64,000 nt of DNA, taken from the NCBI GenBank assembly GCA_034667465.1, contig JAXDJV010000024.1, positions 62,001 to 126,000 on the forward strand, given 5' to 3'. Shown here one piece after another: positions 42,311 through 50,694 of this stretch. Position numbers and translations under genes: made by a program. How positions within the stretch are numbered: position 1 is the first letter of the stretch; each line of letters begins with the position of its first letter. Origin of the DNA: JAOBAU01 sp034667465 (GTDB lineage Bacteria; Acidobacteriota; Thermoanaerobaculia; Gp7-AA8). The notes under the pieces were generated by a model. The model saw nothing but the letters and a program-made list of their open reading frames with translations, was not told the DNA's origin and searched no databases.

Positions 42311-42350
42311 AAAGTCAATTTCGGGGGTCTGACCCCGGAAATTGACTTTA
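42311..42350. repeat. 40-bp palindromic repeat, copy 3
   Basis: Perhaps the most symmetrical copy: AAAGTCAATTTC at the left pairs with GGAAATTGACTTT at the right around GGGGTCTGACCCC. It lies between the convergent PLD gene and the selenoprotein gene; its last three bases (42348-42350) are the TAA stop of the selenoprotein on the minus strand. Confidence 0.85.
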
Positions 42351-42572
42351 CGCCATCGACTTCAGCTGATCGAGGATCTCGCGCTCGGACGGGAAGCGGC
42401 CTTCGTCGCGCTTCGAGAAGATCTGCTTTCCGTCGACGGTCACGATGAAGATGCCGCCGCTGCCGCGCACGATCTCGCTGTCGACGCCGACTTCCTTTTT
42501 GATCTCAGCCGCCAGACTGGAGGCTCGGGGGAGGTAGTTTCAAACTCCGCAGTAGTCGATGCGAACGTGCAC
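42348..42572 (-). CDS. Rdx-family (SelW/SelT/SelH-like) selenoprotein read through UGA
   Basis: 74 residues if the in-frame TGA at 42540-42542 is read as selenocysteine: VHVRIDYCGVUNYLPRAS is the start, giving the redox motif Cys8-x-x-Sec11, which is the CxxU/CxxC motif of the Rdx thioredoxin-like fold. The rest is ordinary Rdx: LAAEIKKEVGVDSEIVRGSG, then GIFIVTVDGKQIFSKRDEG and FPSEREILDQLKSMA. The frame stays coding on both sides of the TGA. The GTG start at 42572-42570 is 17 bp after the PP2C stop and has GGAGA upstream. The stop is the 40-bp repeat. Rdx selenoproteins are thought to act as thiol-based oxidoreductases. Confidence 0.85.
42507..42525 (-). promoter_or_regulatory. SECIS-like hairpin after the UGA codon
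   Basis: On the minus strand, AGCC (42525-42522) pairs with GGCT (42510-42507), and inside CCA pairs with TGG around the loop GUC. The loop starts with G and lies about 22 nt after the UGA, within the range of bacterial SECIS hairpins that bind SelB. The stem is short, so structure prediction would help. Confidence 0.5.
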
Positions 42573-42589
42573 GTGGCTCTCCGGGAACG

Positions 42590-43348
42590 TCAGGTCGTCT
42601 TCACGAGAATCGCGGTGACGTTGTCGAGACCGCCGCGCTCGTTGGCCGTGTCGATGAGGACCTGACACGCTTTCTCGAGATCGTCGGTGTTCTTGTCGAC
42701 GATGTCGCGAATCTCATCTTCGGGAACCATGCCAGTGAGTCCGTCCGAACAGAGCAGATAGACGTCGCCGGAACGGGTCTCGACTTCGGATGCATCCGGC
42801 GTCACGGACAGCGCGCCACCCAGCGCGCGCGTGATGACGTTGCGCAGCGGATGTTTCTCGGCCTCGGCTTCGGTGAGCATTCCGGCCTGAACCTGTTCGA
42901 AGACCCACGAATGATCGTTCGTGATGCGCGACAGAGTGCCGGCGCGAATCAGATACGCACGCGAATCGCCCACGTGCGCGAATGACATCATGTCGTCATC
43001 GGCGAGACAGGCGACGACGGTCGTCCCCATGCCGCGCAGCCGCGCATCTTTGCGCATCGCTTCGAGCACGCGCGTGTTCGCGAGACGCACCGCCGCCATG
43101 AGGCGATTCGTGGAGCGTTTGTAATGCTCGTCGTAGGCGTGCGGCCAGGTGCCGTCGTCTTCTTTCGTGTGCAGGATGAACTCGGAGATGGAGTCGACGG
43201 CGATGCGCGAGGCGATCTCGCCGGCGGCGTGGCCTCCCATCCCGTCGGCGACGAGGAACAGGCCCGGCTCGCCCGCGACGAGGTAGGAATCCTCGTTGTG
43301 CTGGCGCTGCCGGCCGACGTGGGTGAGACCAAAAGCCGTGACTTGCAT
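42590..43348 (-). CDS. PP2C-family serine/threonine phosphatase
   Basis: 252 residues from the ATG at 43348 (MQVTAFGLTHVGRQRQHNEDS); the longer frame upstream overlaps the J-domain gene and is implausible. PPM motifs are present: RQHNEDS, LFLVADGMGGHAAGE (metal Asp), MGTTVVACL, FAHVGDSRAYLIR, LLCSDGLTGMV, and GLDNVTAILV. It removes phosphate from Ser/Thr of target proteins, usually opposing Hanks-type kinases, none of which is in the window. The gene is in a minus-strand series with the J-domain protein upstream and the selenoprotein downstream. Confidence 0.92.
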   Translation of the reverse strand: MQVTAFGLTHVGRQRQHNEDSYLVAGEPGLFLVADGMGGHAAGEIASRIAVDSISEFILHTKEDDGTWPHAYDEHYKRSTNRLMAAVRLANTRVLEAMRKDARLRGMGTTVVACLADDDMMSFAHVGDSRAYLIRAGTLSRITNDHSWVFEQVQAGMLTEAEAEKHPLRNVITRALGGALSVTPDASEVETRSGDVYLLCSDGLTGMVPEDEIRDIVDKNTDDLEKACQVLIDTANERGGLDNVTAILVKTT

Positions 43349-43353
43349 GCCGA

Positions 43354-44010
43354 TCAGCTCTTCTTGAAAAGGGAAAATCCCTTTCCAGCCTCCCTGGAGT
43401 CCGCCCGGCCCTGCCGCAATTCGGCCAGCGCGCTCTGCACTTCGATGTTGCTCGGGTCCCATTTCGCCGCTTCGTCGAGATACCTCTCCGCTTTCGCGAC
43501 GAGGCCGGCACGCTTCAGTATGAGGCCGGCATCCTTAAGATAGGTGGCGTTTACGGGTTCCCGCTGTACGGCGGTCTCGATTGCCTGCACCGCCTGACGC
43601 GCCATCGACGGCACGCGCACGGCCGCAAGGGCCAGGTAATGGAAGGCTTTGGCGTCCTGGCCGTTGTGCTTCACGGCCATGTCGAAATTCTCATAAGCGG
43701 TGCGGAAGTCGCCCTCTTTGAACGCCTTCACGCCTTTGCCGAGATACGCCTTCGCCACCTGCGCGAAATCCGCGGTCCCTTTTGACGTCGTGCTGGAGAG
43801 CTCGCTGTCGTGCTGGCGGCGCCGCGTGACGTTCGTCAACACGTTGACGGCCTCGGTGAGCGTCTGAAACTTCCGCTCCGCATCGGCCTTGTCAGACCCG
43901 TTGTAACGGTCCGGATGGTTCTCTCGCGCAAGCTTGCGGAAGCGGTCGCGAATCTCCTGCTCCGATGCGCCGCGCTCGACGCCGAGAACCTCGTAATAGT
44001 TGACCTTCAT
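43354..44010 (-). CDS. J-domain protein with TPR-like C-terminus
   Basis: 218 residues. An N-terminal J domain (1-70) starts MKVNYYEVLGVERGASEQEI and has the HPD motif (ENHPDRYNG) that stimulates DnaK ATPase. The C-terminal part (about 85-210) has two to three TPR-like hairpins (FKEGDFRTAYENFDMAV, PVNATYLKDAGLILKRAG, LDEAAKWDPSNIEV). It lacks the Gly/Phe and zinc regions of DnaJ, so it is a specialised co-chaperone. The PP2C gene starts 5 bp after its stop, and it adjoins the upstream helical-repeat gene (44011). Confidence 0.9.
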   Translation of the reverse strand: MKVNYYEVLGVERGASEQEIRDRFRKLARENHPDRYNGSDKADAERKFQTLTEAVNVLTNVTRRRQHDSELSSTTSKGTADFAQVAKAYLGKGVKAFKEGDFRTAYENFDMAVKHNGQDAKAFHYLALAAVRVPSMARQAVQAIETAVQREPVNATYLKDAGLILKRAGLVAKAERYLDEAAKWDPSNIEVQSALAELRQGRADSREAGKGFSLFKKS

Positions 44011-45126
44011 TCAGGTTTTTTTATTCTTCAGCTGGAACGCCTTCCGGCACAGGGTGCGGATCGTCTCGCTGACTCCCTTGTCGTCCTTCAGGGTTTTCAA
44101 GTCACGCAAGGTTAATCGATTGATCAACGGCAGGACAACCCCCAGCGGAGCCTTGGGGTTACGCGCCAGCGTCTGCACGATCGAGTATTTCGCCATCCAT
44201 TCACGGCGCATCGTGATCAGGCGAAGCACCTCGTCGTCGACGTTGCGCATCCCTGCGATCATCTCCACTTCCTGCTCCGTGATTCGCGGGTTGCGCATGA
44301 CGGCGGAGCAGACGAGCCGGTTGCGATCGCGCACGAGAAGTAGTCGTCCGGTCTTGTCGGTCTTGAACGCCAGCTTCACTTTCCTGCCGACCGACATCTT
44401 CAGGACCATCGTGTAGAACGAGACTTTTTCCGGGTCTTCCTGTTCGAGCTCGCTGAGCTCAGGCGCCGGCGACGGCGCGATGGATGCTGCCTCTTCCAGT
44501 GCCGCCTTCTCGAGCAGATCGGCGATCTCCGCCGCGTTGGCGATCTCGGCGTTCTCCAGCGCTTCCCGGTCGAGCTGCTCCTGAACGCGCGCACGTTTGT
44601 CGAAGAACTCTTCACGCGTTTCGTCGACGCGGCGACGCGCATCGGCGGTGAGCTGCGGATTCGCCAGCAGTGCGTCGAGGATCTCCGGCGCGCGAAGAAT
44701 GCGGGCGTGATTGATGACGATGATTTCCTGCAGCATGGCGCCGACGCGCGTGGCGAGCTCCGCGACCATTTCGTCGGAGACGGCGCGATTGCGAATCAGC
44801 GCTTCGACGACGAGATCGTCGTCGGTGACACGCGCGAGAAGACCGAGGTGGTCGGGATCGGCCGCTTCGTTCTGCGCGAAGCCGAGGACTGTGCGCGTCG
44901 GCAGCTCGCCGAGCGACGCGCGCGCCTGGCCGGCCAGCTCTTCATCTTCCGCTCCGGCGAGATATGCGAGAACGGCGACGAGATCGTCCTGCGACAGCGG
45001 AAGAAATCCGCGCGCGATCGTCGAGATGACTTCGGGCGGATACTGGCCGCCGGCAATCCGCTCGATGACCGTCGCCGCGGTTAGCTCCTGGGTCGTGTCG
45101 TCGATCGTCCCGGCCGTTTCACTCAT
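44011..45126 (-). CDS. helical-repeat protein of unknown function
   Basis: 371 residues from the ATG at 45126, overlapping the upstream RodZ-like stop (ATGA). It is all-helical; the N-terminal 200 residues have hairpin repeats of the type DDLVVEALIRNRAVSDEMVAEL and NHARILRAPEILDALLANPQL, then an Ala/Glu linker, and a C-terminal block VMRNPRITEQEVEMIAG ... LARNPKAPLGVVLPLI. This N-P-x-x-P/T pattern recurs in the protein at 46008-46742 (LVLNPLTPRATAASQL), so the two are likely paralogous armadillo-like solenoids. No enzyme motif. Probably a cytoplasmic scaffold. Confidence 0.65.
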   Translation of the reverse strand: MSETAGTIDDTTQELTAATVIERIAGGQYPPEVISTIARGFLPLSQDDLVAVLAYLAGAEDEELAGQARASLGELPTRTVLGFAQNEAADPDHLGLLARVTDDDLVVEALIRNRAVSDEMVAELATRVGAMLQEIIVINHARILRAPEILDALLANPQLTADARRRVDETREEFFDKRARVQEQLDREALENAEIANAAEIADLLEKAALEEAASIAPSPAPELSELEQEDPEKVSFYTMVLKMSVGRKVKLAFKTDKTGRLLLVRDRNRLVCSAVMRNPRITEQEVEMIAGMRNVDDEVLRLITMRREWMAKYSIVQTLARNPKAPLGVVLPLINRLTLRDLKTLKDDKGVSETIRTLCRKAFQLKNKKT

Positions 45127-45986
45127 GGGTTCGGCGCCGCGCCTCCTGCGTTCTGCAGCCACGCGCGATCGAAGACACGGTCGTGCAGCACCTGTCCTGC
45201 GCGGCCGAGCGCCGGCACTTTCACGTCATTCAGAGTCAGCGAGAGGCCGCCTGCGTTTCCGATCGTGCGAAAGCGAAAGTGATCCTTCGCTTCGAACGTC
45301 CGCTTGTCGCCGCGATGCATCTCGTCGTTGTAAACCGACTTGCCGTCCGCATCGAGGCTGACCCACGAATCATCATTCAGCTCGACGACCAGCCGCAGCA
45401 TGTCGCCCGTTGCCGGACTGACCGGCGCGGTCGCAGGCAGCGGCGCGGAAGTAAGCGTTGCCGGATGCGTCGCTGCAACGGTGTCGTGCACTTCCGCGCC
45501 GTCGATGCGCGCGATCGCTTCGCGGCGATTGCGAACCGCCCATACCGCGACGCTGATGAGCGCGATGACGATCAGCACGGTCACGACGACGTTGCGATCG
45601 ATTCGCGCGTACGCCTGAGGAATCCCGCGCGGCTTCAGCGGCTTGACCGGTTTCACCGGCGCCGGCGGCTGCGTCAGTCGATCGAGATGAATGCTCTTCT
45701 CGATCCGATCGTCCCCCGCCGCAGCGAAGTTGTAGCGATTGACCATGTCTTCGGAGTTGAGCCCGAGGTAACGCGCGTACTCGCGGACGAACCCGCGCGT
45801 AAAAACGGGCGCCGGAAGCGTGCGATGGTCGTTGCGCTCGATCGCCTCCAGGAACCGCTTGCTGATCTTCGTCGCGTCGGCGATCTCTTTCAGCGAGATC
45901 CCGCGAATCTCGCGCTCGCGACGGAGCTCTTCGCCGAATGAGGCGAGCTCCGAATGCGGCACCGATGGCGTTTCCTGTTCAGGCAT
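45123..45986 (-). CDS. RodZ-like membrane protein with N-terminal HTH
   Basis: 287 residues. A helix-turn-helix (HTH_25) domain covers about 12-85 (GEELRREREIRGISLKEIADATKISKRFLEAIERND), with RGFVREYARYLGL typical of RodZ. One membrane helix at about 130-150 (VVVTVLIVIALISVAVWAV) precedes a periplasmic DUF4115 domain (about 195-285; LVVELNDDSWVSLDADGK). RodZ proteins link the rod-shape MreB cytoskeleton to the cell envelope. The order HTH, helix, DUF4115 is complete. The downstream helical-repeat gene overlaps by four bases. Confidence 0.88.
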   Translation of the reverse strand: MPEQETPSVPHSELASFGEELRREREIRGISLKEIADATKISKRFLEAIERNDHRTLPAPVFTRGFVREYARYLGLNSEDMVNRYNFAAAGDDRIEKSIHLDRLTQPPAPVKPVKPLKPRGIPQAYARIDRNVVVTVLIVIALISVAVWAVRNRREAIARIDGAEVHDTVAATHPATLTSAPLPATAPVSPATGDMLRLVVELNDDSWVSLDADGKSVYNDEMHRGDKRTFEAKDHFRFRTIGNAGGLSLTLNDVKVPALGRAGQVLHDRVFDRAWLQNAGGAAPNP

Positions 45987-46007
45987 GGTGAGGCGCCATT
46001 GTAGCGG

Positions 46008-46742
46008 CTATGACGACACGTGGCTGGTCGAGAGACGCTCGATGCAGCGCCGCAGATAAATCGACGTGTCGGGCTTCGACGCGATCGACCGGAGATCCTC
46101 CGGAGTCAGGAAGCGAAGCTGCGACGCCGCGGTCGCACGCGGAGTGAGAGGATTGAGCACGAGAGCCTTTCGGATCGCGTAACGGTACGACCACTTTCGA
46201 TCGTCGCCGAGAAGCCGCAGCTGCTCGGGAGTGGCCCGTGTCGACGACGCGAGCAGCAGGAGATCGTCTTCACGAACGCGCTGATTGATGAGGAGCGATT
46301 CGAAGACGCGCGGGTCGTGATCGAAGAGCAGGACGCGAATGAGCGCGTGACTGCAGCGCTTCGCGGCCGTGATCCGTTCGCCGAGGGAGAGCTTCGTCAG
46401 GTTGACGAGCAGCTGATTGTCGATGACGCGCCGCACCGGCGCCGGCACCTGCACATCGATCGACAGACGCAGCAGATCCGACCAGTAAAGGTAATGGACG
46501 AACTTCGATGCGTGCGCCTGCGGAGTTCGCCGATGGGCGACGAGGCGCAGACGTACCTGGTAGTAAGCGATGAGCCGCTCGGTTTGCGCGATCGACTGGC
46601 AGATCGCGGTCGTGCAATGGGGATTGTCGAGCACGGCAAGCGCTTCCTGTTCGTTGAGCGCTTTGAGGTTCTCGTTAACGAACGCAGCGAGCTCGACACG
46701 ACCGAGTTTTTTCACCTGCTGCAATAAATGATGCAAAGTCAT
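46008..46742 (-). CDS. helical-repeat protein of unknown function (paralogue)
   Basis: 244 residues, all-helical, with repeats such as NEQEALAVLDNPHCTTAICQSI, VFESLLINQRVREDDLLLLA and IRKALVLNPLTPRATAASQLRFL. The last is close to the C-terminal block of the protein at 44011-45126, so both look like armadillo-type solenoids. It lies at the head of the minus-strand series, 21 bp before the RodZ-like gene, and is divergent from the polysaccharide cluster. No enzymatic motif or membrane helix. Role unknown. Confidence 0.6.
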   Translation of the reverse strand: MTLHHLLQQVKKLGRVELAAFVNENLKALNEQEALAVLDNPHCTTAICQSIAQTERLIAYYQVRLRLVAHRRTPQAHASKFVHYLYWSDLLRLSIDVQVPAPVRRVIDNQLLVNLTKLSLGERITAAKRCSHALIRVLLFDHDPRVFESLLINQRVREDDLLLLASSTRATPEQLRLLGDDRKWSYRYAIRKALVLNPLTPRATAASQLRFLTPEDLRSIASKPDTSIYLRRCIERLSTSHVSS

Positions 46743-46867
46743 CGGAAATGTTCGACTGCGGCACTCTCACTTTCGGGTAGAATTCACATTCAAAGTAAAA
46801 TTATTATCGCCTGGCCCGGTAAAAGCTCTCTGAACATGCCGTGTTCCATCACTAAGTCCGCCGACGA
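46743..46867. promoter_or_regulatory. divergent promoter region, AT-rich
   Basis: The 125-bp gap between the helical-repeat gene (minus) and the polysaccharide cluster (plus). Its middle is strikingly AT-rich for this genome (46775-46808, with AATTCACATTC and AAAATTATTAT), as expected of promoters or an upstream element. No pair of boxes with ideal spacing is clear. Confidence 0.4.
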
Positions 46868-48844
46868 ATGAAGAATCCGGAAACGTCATTCCTCAATTCG
46901 TTCCTTCTCCGCGTTGCCGCGGCGCGTGTCGCAATCCTCTTTCTTTTTCACGCGCTCGTCTTCGTGGCCTGCTACGCGTTTGCCTATCTGCTGCGCTTCG
47001 AGTTCTCCGTCGCCCCTGAATATCTGCCGGAGTTCAAGTGGGGCGTGCTCGCGGTCGTCGGGATTCAGCTGCTGGCCGGAAGCGTATTCGGCTTTTACCG
47101 CGGCTGGTGGCGTTATGTCGGCATCGCCGACGTCGTCCGTCTGGTCTTCGGACTTTCCGCCGCCGCCGCCGTGCTCCTCGGGCTCTGGTACGCCGGTCCG
47201 ACGTTCGGGATCGACGATCGTTTCGTGAAGACGCCGCGCGGCGTACTGATGATCGACTGGGCGTTCGCGCTCCTCTCACTTTTCGGCGCGCGCGTGATCA
47301 TCCGCCTCGGCCGCGATCGTCTCCGTCCCGGCGACGCTTTCAGCGCCAGCGACACGACGCGGCGCGTGCTGATCATCGGCGCCGGCGACGCGGGCGAAAC
47401 ACTCGCGCGCGAGATCGAACATCGTCCGCAGCTCGGCATGAAGGTCGTCGGCTTCGTCGACGATCAGCGCGCGAAGTGGGGCTCACACATCCGCGGCATC
47501 GAAGTCTACGGTCCGATTCCCGACATCGGCGAGCTCGCCGACGAGCTCGGAGCGACCGAGGCGCTGATCGCCATTCCGAGCGCATCGGGCAAACGCCTTC
47601 GCGAGATCATTCACCATCTCTCCGCCGCCGACCTGCAGTTCAAGACGATGCCCGGCATCGATCATCTCGTCAGCGGCAAGGTTCACGTCACGCAGCTTCG
47701 TTCGGTCAACGTCGAGGACTTGCTGCGCCGCGAGCGCATCGACCTTCCCGGCGATCCTGTTCGCGCGCTGTTCCGCGGAAAACGCGTGCTGATCACCGGC
47801 GCCGGCGGCACCATCGGCGCGGAACTGTCGAGCCAGATCCTGCAGTTCGAGCCGGCCAGCCTCGCGCTCGTCGAGCGCGCCGAATACGCGCTTTACGAAG
47901 TGCGCAAGCGCCTCGGCCGCGAAGCAGCGTGGGCGAGCTCGGAGATCACGTCGAACCTCGTCGACATCTGCGACACCGACATTCTCGACGGACTGCTCGC
48001 GCGCGAACGGCCGGAGATCGTGCTGCACGCCGCCGCACACAAACACGTCCCGCTCGGCGAAGAAAATCCGTCGGAGTACGTCCGCAACAACTGCATCGCC
48101 ACGCGGACGCTGGCCGAGGTTTGCGCGAAGCATGACGTCGAGCGCTTCGTCTTCATCTCGACCGACAAAGCGATCAACCCGTCGAGCGTCATGGGGGCGA
48201 GCAAACGCGCCGCCGAGATCGCGCTGCTCGACCTCGCCGCGGGCGGTCCGATGAAGGTGACGATCGTCCGCTTCGGCAACGTCATCGGCTCGTCGGGCAG
48301 CGTGATTCCGCTCTTCATGGAGCAGATCGCAGCCGGCGGACCGATCACCGTCACGCACCCGGAAGTGACGCGCTACTTCCTCCGCACTTCGGAAGCGGTG
48401 TCGCTCGTGCTGCAGGCAGCAACGCTCGGCACCGGCGGACGAATCTTCATGCTCGACATGGGCGAGCCGGTGAAGATCGTCGACCTCGCGCGCGACCTGA
48501 TTCGTCTTTCGAATCACAGCGAGGATGAGATTCAGATCGCCTTCACCGGGATGCGTCCCGGCGAGAAATTGTTCGAGGAGATCCGCCTGCAGGGCGAGTC
48601 GATTCATCCGACCGTCCACCCGCGAATCGTGATCACCGAAGCGCCGCAGCCCGATTCGGCGCGCGTGAGGCAGTGGCTGACGGAAGTCGCGACGTCGATG
48701 ACGCCGGAGCGGACCGCGGCGATGCTCGCGCGGCTCGTGCCGGAGTTCACGTCGGATGCGGCCGTGGCGGCATCGCGCGCGAAGACGCCGATGACGCCGG
48801 TGCTGGTGATGCCGAAACGCGCACGCGGCGACCTCTCTTCATGA
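46868..48844 (+). CDS. membrane-bound nucleotide-sugar 4,6-dehydratase (CapD/WbpM/PglF family)
   Basis: 658 residues. Four N-terminal membrane helices (about 12-140) are followed by a CoA-binding-like Rossmann segment (VLIIGAGDAGETLAREI), then an extended SDR domain (about 300-590): VLITGAGGTIGAELSSQIL, AAAHKHVPLGEENPSEYV, VFISTDKAINPSSVMGASKRAAE. The SDR triad has Met instead of Tyr (S-M-K), as in the WbpM/FlaA1/PglF group, which convert UDP-GlcNAc to the 4-keto-6-deoxy sugar that begins the bacillosamine or QuiNAc pathways. It heads the polysaccharide operon, and its stop overlaps the next start (ATGA). Confidence 0.92.
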   Translation: MKNPETSFLNSFLLRVAAARVAILFLFHALVFVACYAFAYLLRFEFSVAPEYLPEFKWGVLAVVGIQLLAGSVFGFYRGWWRYVGIADVVRLVFGLSAAAAVLLGLWYAGPTFGIDDRFVKTPRGVLMIDWAFALLSLFGARVIIRLGRDRLRPGDAFSASDTTRRVLIIGAGDAGETLAREIEHRPQLGMKVVGFVDDQRAKWGSHIRGIEVYGPIPDIGELADELGATEALIAIPSASGKRLREIIHHLSAADLQFKTMPGIDHLVSGKVHVTQLRSVNVEDLLRRERIDLPGDPVRALFRGKRVLITGAGGTIGAELSSQILQFEPASLALVERAEYALYEVRKRLGREAAWASSEITSNLVDICDTDILDGLLARERPEIVLHAAAHKHVPLGEENPSEYVRNNCIATRTLAEVCAKHDVERFVFISTDKAINPSSVMGASKRAAEIALLDLAAGGPMKVTIVRFGNVIGSSGSVIPLFMEQIAAGGPITVTHPEVTRYFLRTSEAVSLVLQAATLGTGGRIFMLDMGEPVKIVDLARDLIRLSNHSEDEIQIAFTGMRPGEKLFEEIRLQGESIHPTVHPRIVITEAPQPDSARVRQWLTEVATSMTPERTAAMLARLVPEFTSDAAVAASRAKTPMTPVLVMPKRARGDLSS

Positions 48845-50145
48845 TCGACGACAAGGCGGCCGTCGAGCCGCTCCGCCGCTCCCGGACGGAAGCGGCTCTC
48901 ATCGCCGTCCTGCTCGCCTCAGCCACCTTTGTTCCGCTCGTCGTGTCGCAAACGGGGTGGGATGTTTTCCGCGTGCCGAAGGAATCGCTTTTCGAAGCGG
49001 CGGCGATCTTCGCGGCTGCATTGCTGGCGATCTTTGCGCTGTATCAGGGGGCTGCGCCGTTCAGACGGCTGTGGCGCGAGCAGCGAGCCGCGATTGCGGT
49101 GACGTTCGCGGCCGTGGCGTGGACGGCGATCGCGTCGGCGGCATCGACGAATCGCGCGCTCAGCGCGCATTCGTTCGTCTGGGTCTGCTCGTGTGCGGTG
49201 ATGTTCCTCGCCACGCTGCTCGTCGCGGAACGGCCGACGCGCGCACTGTTCCCTGCCCTTTACATAGCTCCGATTGTCCCCGCGCTCGTGAACGCGATCG
49301 TCGCGTTGCTGCAGCGCAGCGGTACGTCGGACGTGCTGACGTTCGACTCGCGCATCGATCTGCACTTCCGCACCGCGGGATTGATCGGAACCCCGAACGA
49401 GCTCGGCGTCTATCTGCTCGTTCCGACCGTCGTCGCCGCAGCGCTGGCAATCACGTCGCGCGGCCGCGCGCGGCAACTCTGGATCGGCGCAACGGCGCTG
49501 CTCATCGCCGGGATCATCGCGTCGGAAGCGCTCAGCGCGATCGCCGCACTCGCCGCCGCCGGAGCGACGCTGCTGATGCTCTCCGTTCGCCGCGCGAAGC
49601 GCGCGGTGGCGATCACGGCGGCGATCGCGATCATCGTCGCCGTCGCGTACGCGCCGCTGCGAACGCGTGCGATCCGAACGCTGTCCGACGTGAAAGACGG
49701 CCGCTATCTCGCCGCGACCTCCTATCGGATTCCGGCGCAGCTGGCGGCGATGCGGATGTTCGCCGATCACCCGCTGACCGGCGTCGGTCCCGGCTGCTAC
49801 GGCTTCTGGTACATGCCGTACAAAGTGCAGCTCAATCGCGAGCACATCGAGTTCCTGCCGTTCGGCGAGAACTTCGGCGAAGCGCACAACGATCATCTGC
49901 AGACGCTGGCCGTCGCCGGTCTTCCCGGCTACGCGCTCTTCGTCGTTGCGCTCGTCCTGCTCGGACGTCGATCGCTGCGTCGCGATCACGACGAGCCGCG
50001 CACGTTCGCGTCGGTCGCCGCGCTGCCGCTCGTCGTCGCGTTCGGCGTCGTCGCGCTCGCGCAGTTCCCGCTCTCACTCGCGGCGCCGATGAGCGTCGCG
50101 CTGCATTACGCCGCGCTGATCGTCGCGGGAGCGAAACCGTCATGA
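48841..50145 (+). CDS. O-antigen ligase/polymerase-like membrane protein
   Basis: 434 residues with about 10-12 hydrophobic helices. A large extracytoplasmic loop (about 290-370) contains FADHPLTGVGPGCYGFWYMPY and GEAHNDHLQTLAVAGLPGYALF, the H-N-x-x-L pattern of Wzy_C / O-antigen ligase (WaaL) family proteins. These either polymerise repeat units in the periplasm or transfer them to lipid A. Which one cannot be told. The gene overlaps both the dehydratase and the TPR protein by ATGA. Confidence 0.88.
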   Translation: MIDDKAAVEPLRRSRTEAALIAVLLASATFVPLVVSQTGWDVFRVPKESLFEAAAIFAAALLAIFALYQGAAPFRRLWREQRAAIAVTFAAVAWTAIASAASTNRALSAHSFVWVCSCAVMFLATLLVAERPTRALFPALYIAPIVPALVNAIVALLQRSGTSDVLTFDSRIDLHFRTAGLIGTPNELGVYLLVPTVVAAALAITSRGRARQLWIGATALLIAGIIASEALSAIAALAAAGATLLMLSVRRAKRAVAITAAIAIIVAVAYAPLRTRAIRTLSDVKDGRYLAATSYRIPAQLAAMRMFADHPLTGVGPGCYGFWYMPYKVQLNREHIEFLPFGENFGEAHNDHLQTLAVAGLPGYALFVVALVLLGRRSLRRDHDEPRTFASVAALPLVVAFGVVALAQFPLSLAAPMSVALHYAALIVAGAKPS

Positions 50146-50669
50146 AGTTCGTGCGCGGCGCGATCTCCGCCGTCCTGCTCGCACTCGCGGCGTTCGTCGC
50201 ATATCGCACGGCGTGGATGCCGTACGTCTGCAACATCACCATCCGCACCGTCGAAGCGCGCACCGCGCATCTCTTCAAGGATCGGATGCCCGACTTTCAG
50301 CAAGCCGCCGAAGCACGCGAGAATCACCGTCTTCTCCAGGAGTGCGCGTCGTGCGAAACGGAAAGTGTGAACGTCCACCTGCTCGCGGCCTCGAACTGGT
50401 CGGCGCGCGGCGACAGCGAAATGGCGGTGCGCGAATACACGAACGCGCTGCGCTTCGACAAACGCCCCGAGCTTTACTTCAACCTCGGCATGGCGCAGCT
50501 CGATCGCGGACGTTTCGAGGAAGCGACAGCATCGCTGGAGACCGCCGGCTTCGCGCAGTTCTCGTCGATCGAAGACATCCCGCCCGGCACCATTCACGAC
50601 GAGGTCTACCGCCGCGTGATCGCGGTCTATGGCCCGATCGCCGAGCGCTCGAAACGAAACCGTAAGTGA
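50142..50669 (+). CDS. membrane-anchored TPR-like protein
   Basis: 175 residues with one N-terminal membrane helix or uncleaved signal (GAISAVLLALAAFVAYRTAW). The extracytoplasmic part contains a CxxC (QECASCETES) and two TPR-like hairpins (LLAASNWSARGDSEMAVREYTNAL, LYFNLGMAQLDRGRFEEATASL). TPR proteins beside Wzy/WaaL genes are common and may hold the polymerase complex together; this is inferred from context. It overlaps the ligase gene (ATGA) and lies 25 bp before the PIG-L gene. Confidence 0.7.
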   Translation: MKFVRGAISAVLLALAAFVAYRTAWMPYVCNITIRTVEARTAHLFKDRMPDFQQAAEARENHRLLQECASCETESVNVHLLAASNWSARGDSEMAVREYTNALRFDKRPELYFNLGMAQLDRGRFEEATASLETAGFAQFSSIEDIPPGTIHDEVYRRVIAVYGPIAERSKRNRK

Positions 50670-50694
50670 ACACCTCTGCTATTCTCCGGCGCCG

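Noticed and set aside
42311..42350. 40-bp repeat as an ordinary intrinsic terminator only
   Set aside because: It recurs with fixed length and orientation at three unrelated loci and lacks a T tract, so it is a dispersed repeat that may also terminate transcription.
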